Positions 61,169-64,000 of a stretch of 64,000 bases of DNA are shown here, piece by piece. Source of the DNA: Sinonovacula constricta (Eukaryota > Mollusca > Bivalvia > Cardiida > Solecurtidae); assembly GCA_007844125.1 (NCBI GenBank), contig CM017558.1, positions 42,838,769-42,902,768 of the forward strand, written 5' to 3'. Each line of letters starts with the position of its first letter. Position 1 is the first letter of the stretch. The translations under genes and the position numbers were made by a program. The notes under the pieces are model-generated. The model was not told where the DNA came from and did not search any database. It saw only the letters and a list, made by a program, of their open reading frames with translations.

Positions 61169-62090
61169 CAAATGCCAGAATTGGTTTAAAAATAATCATA
61201 TTCTGATTGATGTTTATCAAAAAAATACACATGAAAATACTTGTCTTCTTTTTTCTAACAGAAATATATTATTTCAAGTTATGAAAGCCCTACTTTTATG
61301 TTATCTAAAGTAGAACCAAGTAGCTGATAATAATGTGTATTTAACACTTTGGTTAAGTTTTAGAAATACATCCCAGCAACAAAGGTTTGGGGAGCCAATT
61401 TTCTATGTAACCTGGGCCAATATGAACAAAACAGGGCCAACAAGGAAAAGAATCATTTTGATTGGCATATGCAGCAACACTATGACGATGACAGGGCCTG
61501 CTCCATTATTATTCTGGCATTATATTTTAAATTAAATGAAATAAAATAGAAGTAGATTTTTTTTTATTCTTGAAATAAAATAACCAATTTTTTAACTTTG
61601 GTTAACTAATATTGCACCTGTTATTTGGCCATGGACAGAAATATGGACATACCAACCCCGTAGACTTTTAAGAAATAGTCTATTAAAAACATTAAAGTAA
61701 GGATTGGTAGATAATAATAACTTATTACATAAATCTCCCCACGTCCCTCTACTGGAGCCTCACCCTGTGTTGTACAGCTGTGTGAACCATTAAGTAACCA
61801 GGAGGTGCGCCACATGCCATACATAGTCACTGTCAATGCCTTTTACAATGCTTTTTTTTTTAAATATTTAATTTTTTGTTGTGTATTTAAACTCTTCAAG
61901 ATAGTAAAGATCTACATTCTAGGCAAATTCAAATTCTGTATATCAATTACAGTTTGTTTTATTTTTTTGGTAAGTTTCTGGAAGACCGCTCATATTTATT
62001 ACAATGTTTTCAACCAAAAGAATATAAGTGAAGAAACATATTGACCATTTTAAACAATGAAAAAAAAAGCTTCCAGGAATTATTTAAAAC
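61169..62090. other. AT-rich unique sequence, no gene seen
   Basis: A 71-residue reverse frame at 61621-61836 starts in a GC-richer patch and has one hydrophobic segment, but it begins at a non-ATG codon and has no recognisable domain. Confidence 0.5.
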
Positions 62091-62091
62091 A

Positions 62092-62231
62092 AAAACAACA
62101 ACAACAACTTTATGATCAGAACAATGATAACAAATGGATACATCTCGTAGAACAACAACAACAACTTTATGATCAGAACAATGATAACAAATGGATACAT
62201 CTCGTAGAACAACAATAGCAACTTTATGTCA
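62092..62231. repeat. 57-bp tandem duplication, about 2.4 copies
   Basis: CAACTTTATGATCAGAACAA, then TGATAACAAATGGATACATC and TCGTAGAACAACAA, occurs twice in perfect tandem with a truncated third copy. CAA triplets sit at the joints. Confidence 0.9.
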
Positions 62232-63042
62232 GTATAATGTTTCTCAGTACTATCTTACTTCTATAGCAGCAAATCTTGTGTAGCTTATTTTCAACATTTG
62301 CTTCTAAGACCATTGTAACAATTCAAATTGCTATTTTACAATTATGTAGTTGTTAAAGTACTTGCACTAAATTTCCTTATATCCTCGATCACATTACCAT
62401 TCCTGCAAGCTTTACCATTTCAAATTTAATAGCAAGTTACTATGTGAAACCAATATATAATAAACACACCAGTCTGTACAATAGATTATTTAAAGCCTTG
62501 CCTACACAACTTCTTGGCTTACATCAACTATGCTGACATGTTTACCATGGACCTTAGTTGTTCATACATTTCACTAACATGGCAACATAAAATGCACTGA
62601 TATTCTTAAACCACAAAGGCACCATGCCTTGCAATTAACACAAAATTATTGATTGCATCAATGGGAAAAAATAAATTATATCCCAAAAATCTTATATGGC
62701 ACAACATACGAAACACAATGTTTGAATAATTTATCTTTTCTCTAACAGAACATAAAACCAAGTTATGTTCTATTAAATTCAGTTTTAAGCTCAATTCTAA
62801 CAACATGTTAAACATGGCAACATTTGAGCAATTTGGCAAGGTTCTGCACTATTTCACATTTAAATCTTATGACATCTTTATGCATTAAAGAGAAGAAGCT
62901 AAACAATGAATATACTTCCATAAAGGGTAACGCCTAAATAATACTTAGTGATTTAGATTGAAATATACAAGATATTAAAATAAAAAAGAACTATTATCAA
63001 ATTAAGTTAAGAGCAGGGCCATTTAAATCATGGCATACAATT
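62232..63042. other. AT-rich unique sequence, no gene seen
   Basis: There is no recognisable element. A 77-residue reverse frame at 62606-62839 is unsupported. Confidence 0.5.
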
Positions 63043-63056
63043 AGAATTGATTTTAT
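63043..63056. repeat. Target-site duplication, left copy (14 bp)
   Basis: AGAATTGATTTTAT here is identical to 63373-63386 and brackets the SINE-like insertion exactly. Confidence 0.85.
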
Positions 63057-63372
63057 GTTTATTGGGTTTATCGTCCCACCAACAGTATTTCAGTTATCTG
63101 GAGACGGTGTCCACTTGAAGCAGTAATAATGCTGCCTTCACTGTGTATAGCATGCCGTGAACACCTGGCATGATACCACACCCAGTCACATTATCCTGAC
63201 ACCGGGCCAACCAGTCGTGGAACTACCCTTATGTTTGCTTGAGCGTTAGCAAGGGAGCTACACCACTATCATTTTTAACGACTTTAGTATGTCGCGGCCC
63301 GGGATTGAACCCGGGGCCTCCCGTACCAGGACCCGACGCTCTACCGATTGCGCTACCAGGTCCGGTCTGAGA
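63057..63372 (-). mobile_element. Complete tRNA-derived SINE insertion, about 316 bp
   Basis: On the reverse strand the element begins with TCTCAGACCGGACC. It carries an A-box-like TAGCGCAATCGGTAGAGCG and a B-box-like GGTTCAATCCC about 30 bases further on, the internal RNA polymerase III promoter of tRNA genes. The acceptor arms do not pair and the T stem has a mismatch, so this is a tRNA-derived head, not a working tRNA. A non-tRNA body of about 230 bp follows, ending in GATAAACCCAATAAAC. Perfect 14-bp flanking duplications show insertion by target-primed reverse transcription using a LINE's machinery. Read as protein, the head gives LVAQSVER...APGSIPGRD, a well-known spurious 'protein' of tRNA-like repeats. 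The body may correspond to a known bivalve SINE domain, but I cannot confirm which. Confidence 0.85.
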
Positions 63373-63386
63373 AGAATTGATTTTAT
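63373..63386. repeat. Target-site duplication, right copy (14 bp)
   Basis: AGAATTGATTTTAT, identical to 63043-63056. Confidence 0.85.
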
Positions 63387-63395
63387 TTCATGTGG

Positions 63396-63983
63396 TACCT
63401 GGTGCATCAGCAAATGTAGTTCTGCTTCGTTTGTTAATACCTGGTGCACCAGGAAATGTAGTTCTGCTTCGTTTGTTAATACCTGGTGCATCAGCAAATG
63501 TAGTTCTGCTGCGTTTGTTAATACCTGGTGTGACTGCAAATGTAGATCTGCTTCGTTTGTTAATACCAGGTGTGACTGCAAATGTAGTTCTGCTTCGTTT
63601 GTTAATACCTGGTGTGACTGCAAATGTAGTTCTGCTACGTTTGTTAATACCTGGTGCATCAGCAAATGTAGCTCTGCTTCATTTGTTAATACCTGGTGTG
63701 ACTGCAAATGTAGCTCTGCTTCGTTTGTTAATACCTGGTGCACCAGGAAATGTAGTTCTGCTTCGTTTGTTAATACCTGGTGCATCAGCAAATGTAGCTC
63801 TGCTTCGTTTGTTAATACCTGGTGTGACTGCAAATGTAGCTCTGCTTCGTTTGTTAATACCTGGTGCACCAGGAAATGTAGTTCTGCTTCGTTTGTTAAT
63901 ACCTGGTGTGACTGCAAATGTAGCTCTGCTTCGTTTGTTAATACCTGGTGCACCAGCAAATGTAGCTCTGCTTCATTTGTTAT
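63396..63983. repeat. 42-bp minisatellite array, 14 copies in three subtypes
   Basis: The constant part is TAATACCTGGTG, then AAATGTAG(T/C)TCTGC, then TTCGTTTGT. A variable box of about 8 bp is CATCAGCA, CACCAGGA or TGACTGCA, and the last copy has CACCAGCA. Because 42 is 14 codons, both strands stay open for 233 residues. The forward frame gives a Cys-containing cycle, NTWC(ISK/TRK/DCK)CSSASFV. The reverse frame gives HQVLTNEAELHLQS. The apparent reverse protein runs straight on into the SINE head, which argues against it being a gene. Confidence 0.95.
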
Positions 63984-64000
63984 TAAGTAACATTCCAGAT

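Noticed and set aside
63285..63366. A functional tRNA gene
   Set aside because: A and B boxes are present, but the acceptor arms do not pair and the T stem has a mismatch. It is the head of a SINE bracketed by target-site duplications.
63258..63990. 233-residue proteins on both strands at the right edge
   Set aside because: The 42-bp unit is open on both strands. The reverse frame continues into a SINE head, giving the familiar spurious LVAQSVER sequence.
1..64000. Telomeric repeat or centromere-protein-B box in the arrays
   Set aside because: No TTAGGG-type tandem run and no match to the CENP-B box consensus was found in any unit.

Overview
This is a eukaryotic, AT-rich, gene-poor stretch, most likely from a bivalve mollusc. 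Three things point that way: a decayed CR1/jockey-type LINE, a tRNA-headed SINE, and a dispersed element of the 'aagagggcc...tcacctgag' type that I associate with bivalve genomes. I cannot fix the species. I see no intact, convincing protein-coding gene. Most long open frames here are by-products of tandem repeats whose units happen to lack stop codons.

About 60-65 percent of the window is tandem repeat, in at least nine arrays with no obvious sequence relationship: a 38-bp unit (1-713), a 55-bp unit (831-1769), a GTA/TAG microsatellite (6073-6960), a 58-bp unit (14455-19098, about 80 copies), a 39-bp unit (22037-23402, 35 copies), a 31-bp unit (25434-25568), a TA microsatellite (26403-26484), a 29-bp unit (26832-29643, about 97 copies), a 46-bp unit (30425-58235, about 600 copies) and a 42-bp unit (63396-63983, 14 copies). 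Several have clear higher-order structure. The 46-bp satellite contains a near-identical tandem duplication of about 10.3 kb (about 32.55-42.87 kb and 42.87-53.24 kb), with smaller nested duplications inside it.

Between the arrays lie remnants of genes and mobile elements. A frameshifted leucine-rich-repeat gene fragment (7113-8019, + strand) abuts a small foldback element (8011-8155). That in turn abuts a 5'-truncated LINE reverse transcriptase pseudogene (8159-9714, - strand). A short LINE 3' fragment with a GAA tail (58713-59062) follows the big satellite. A bivalve-type dispersed repeat lies near 60.83-61.17 kb. At 63057-63372 (- strand) a complete SINE-like insertion is bracketed by a perfect 14-bp target-site duplication, immediately next to the 42-bp array.

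The remaining single-copy-looking stretches (1.8-5.6, 9.7-14.4, 19.1-22.0, 23.4-26.4, 59.1-63.0 kb) hold only short degenerate repeats, a few promoter-like motifs and no open frame I would defend. No gene-to-gene pathway can be described. The interest here is repeat architecture: how the arrays grew, whether the 10.3-kb duplication is real or an assembly product, and whether any array is transcribed.
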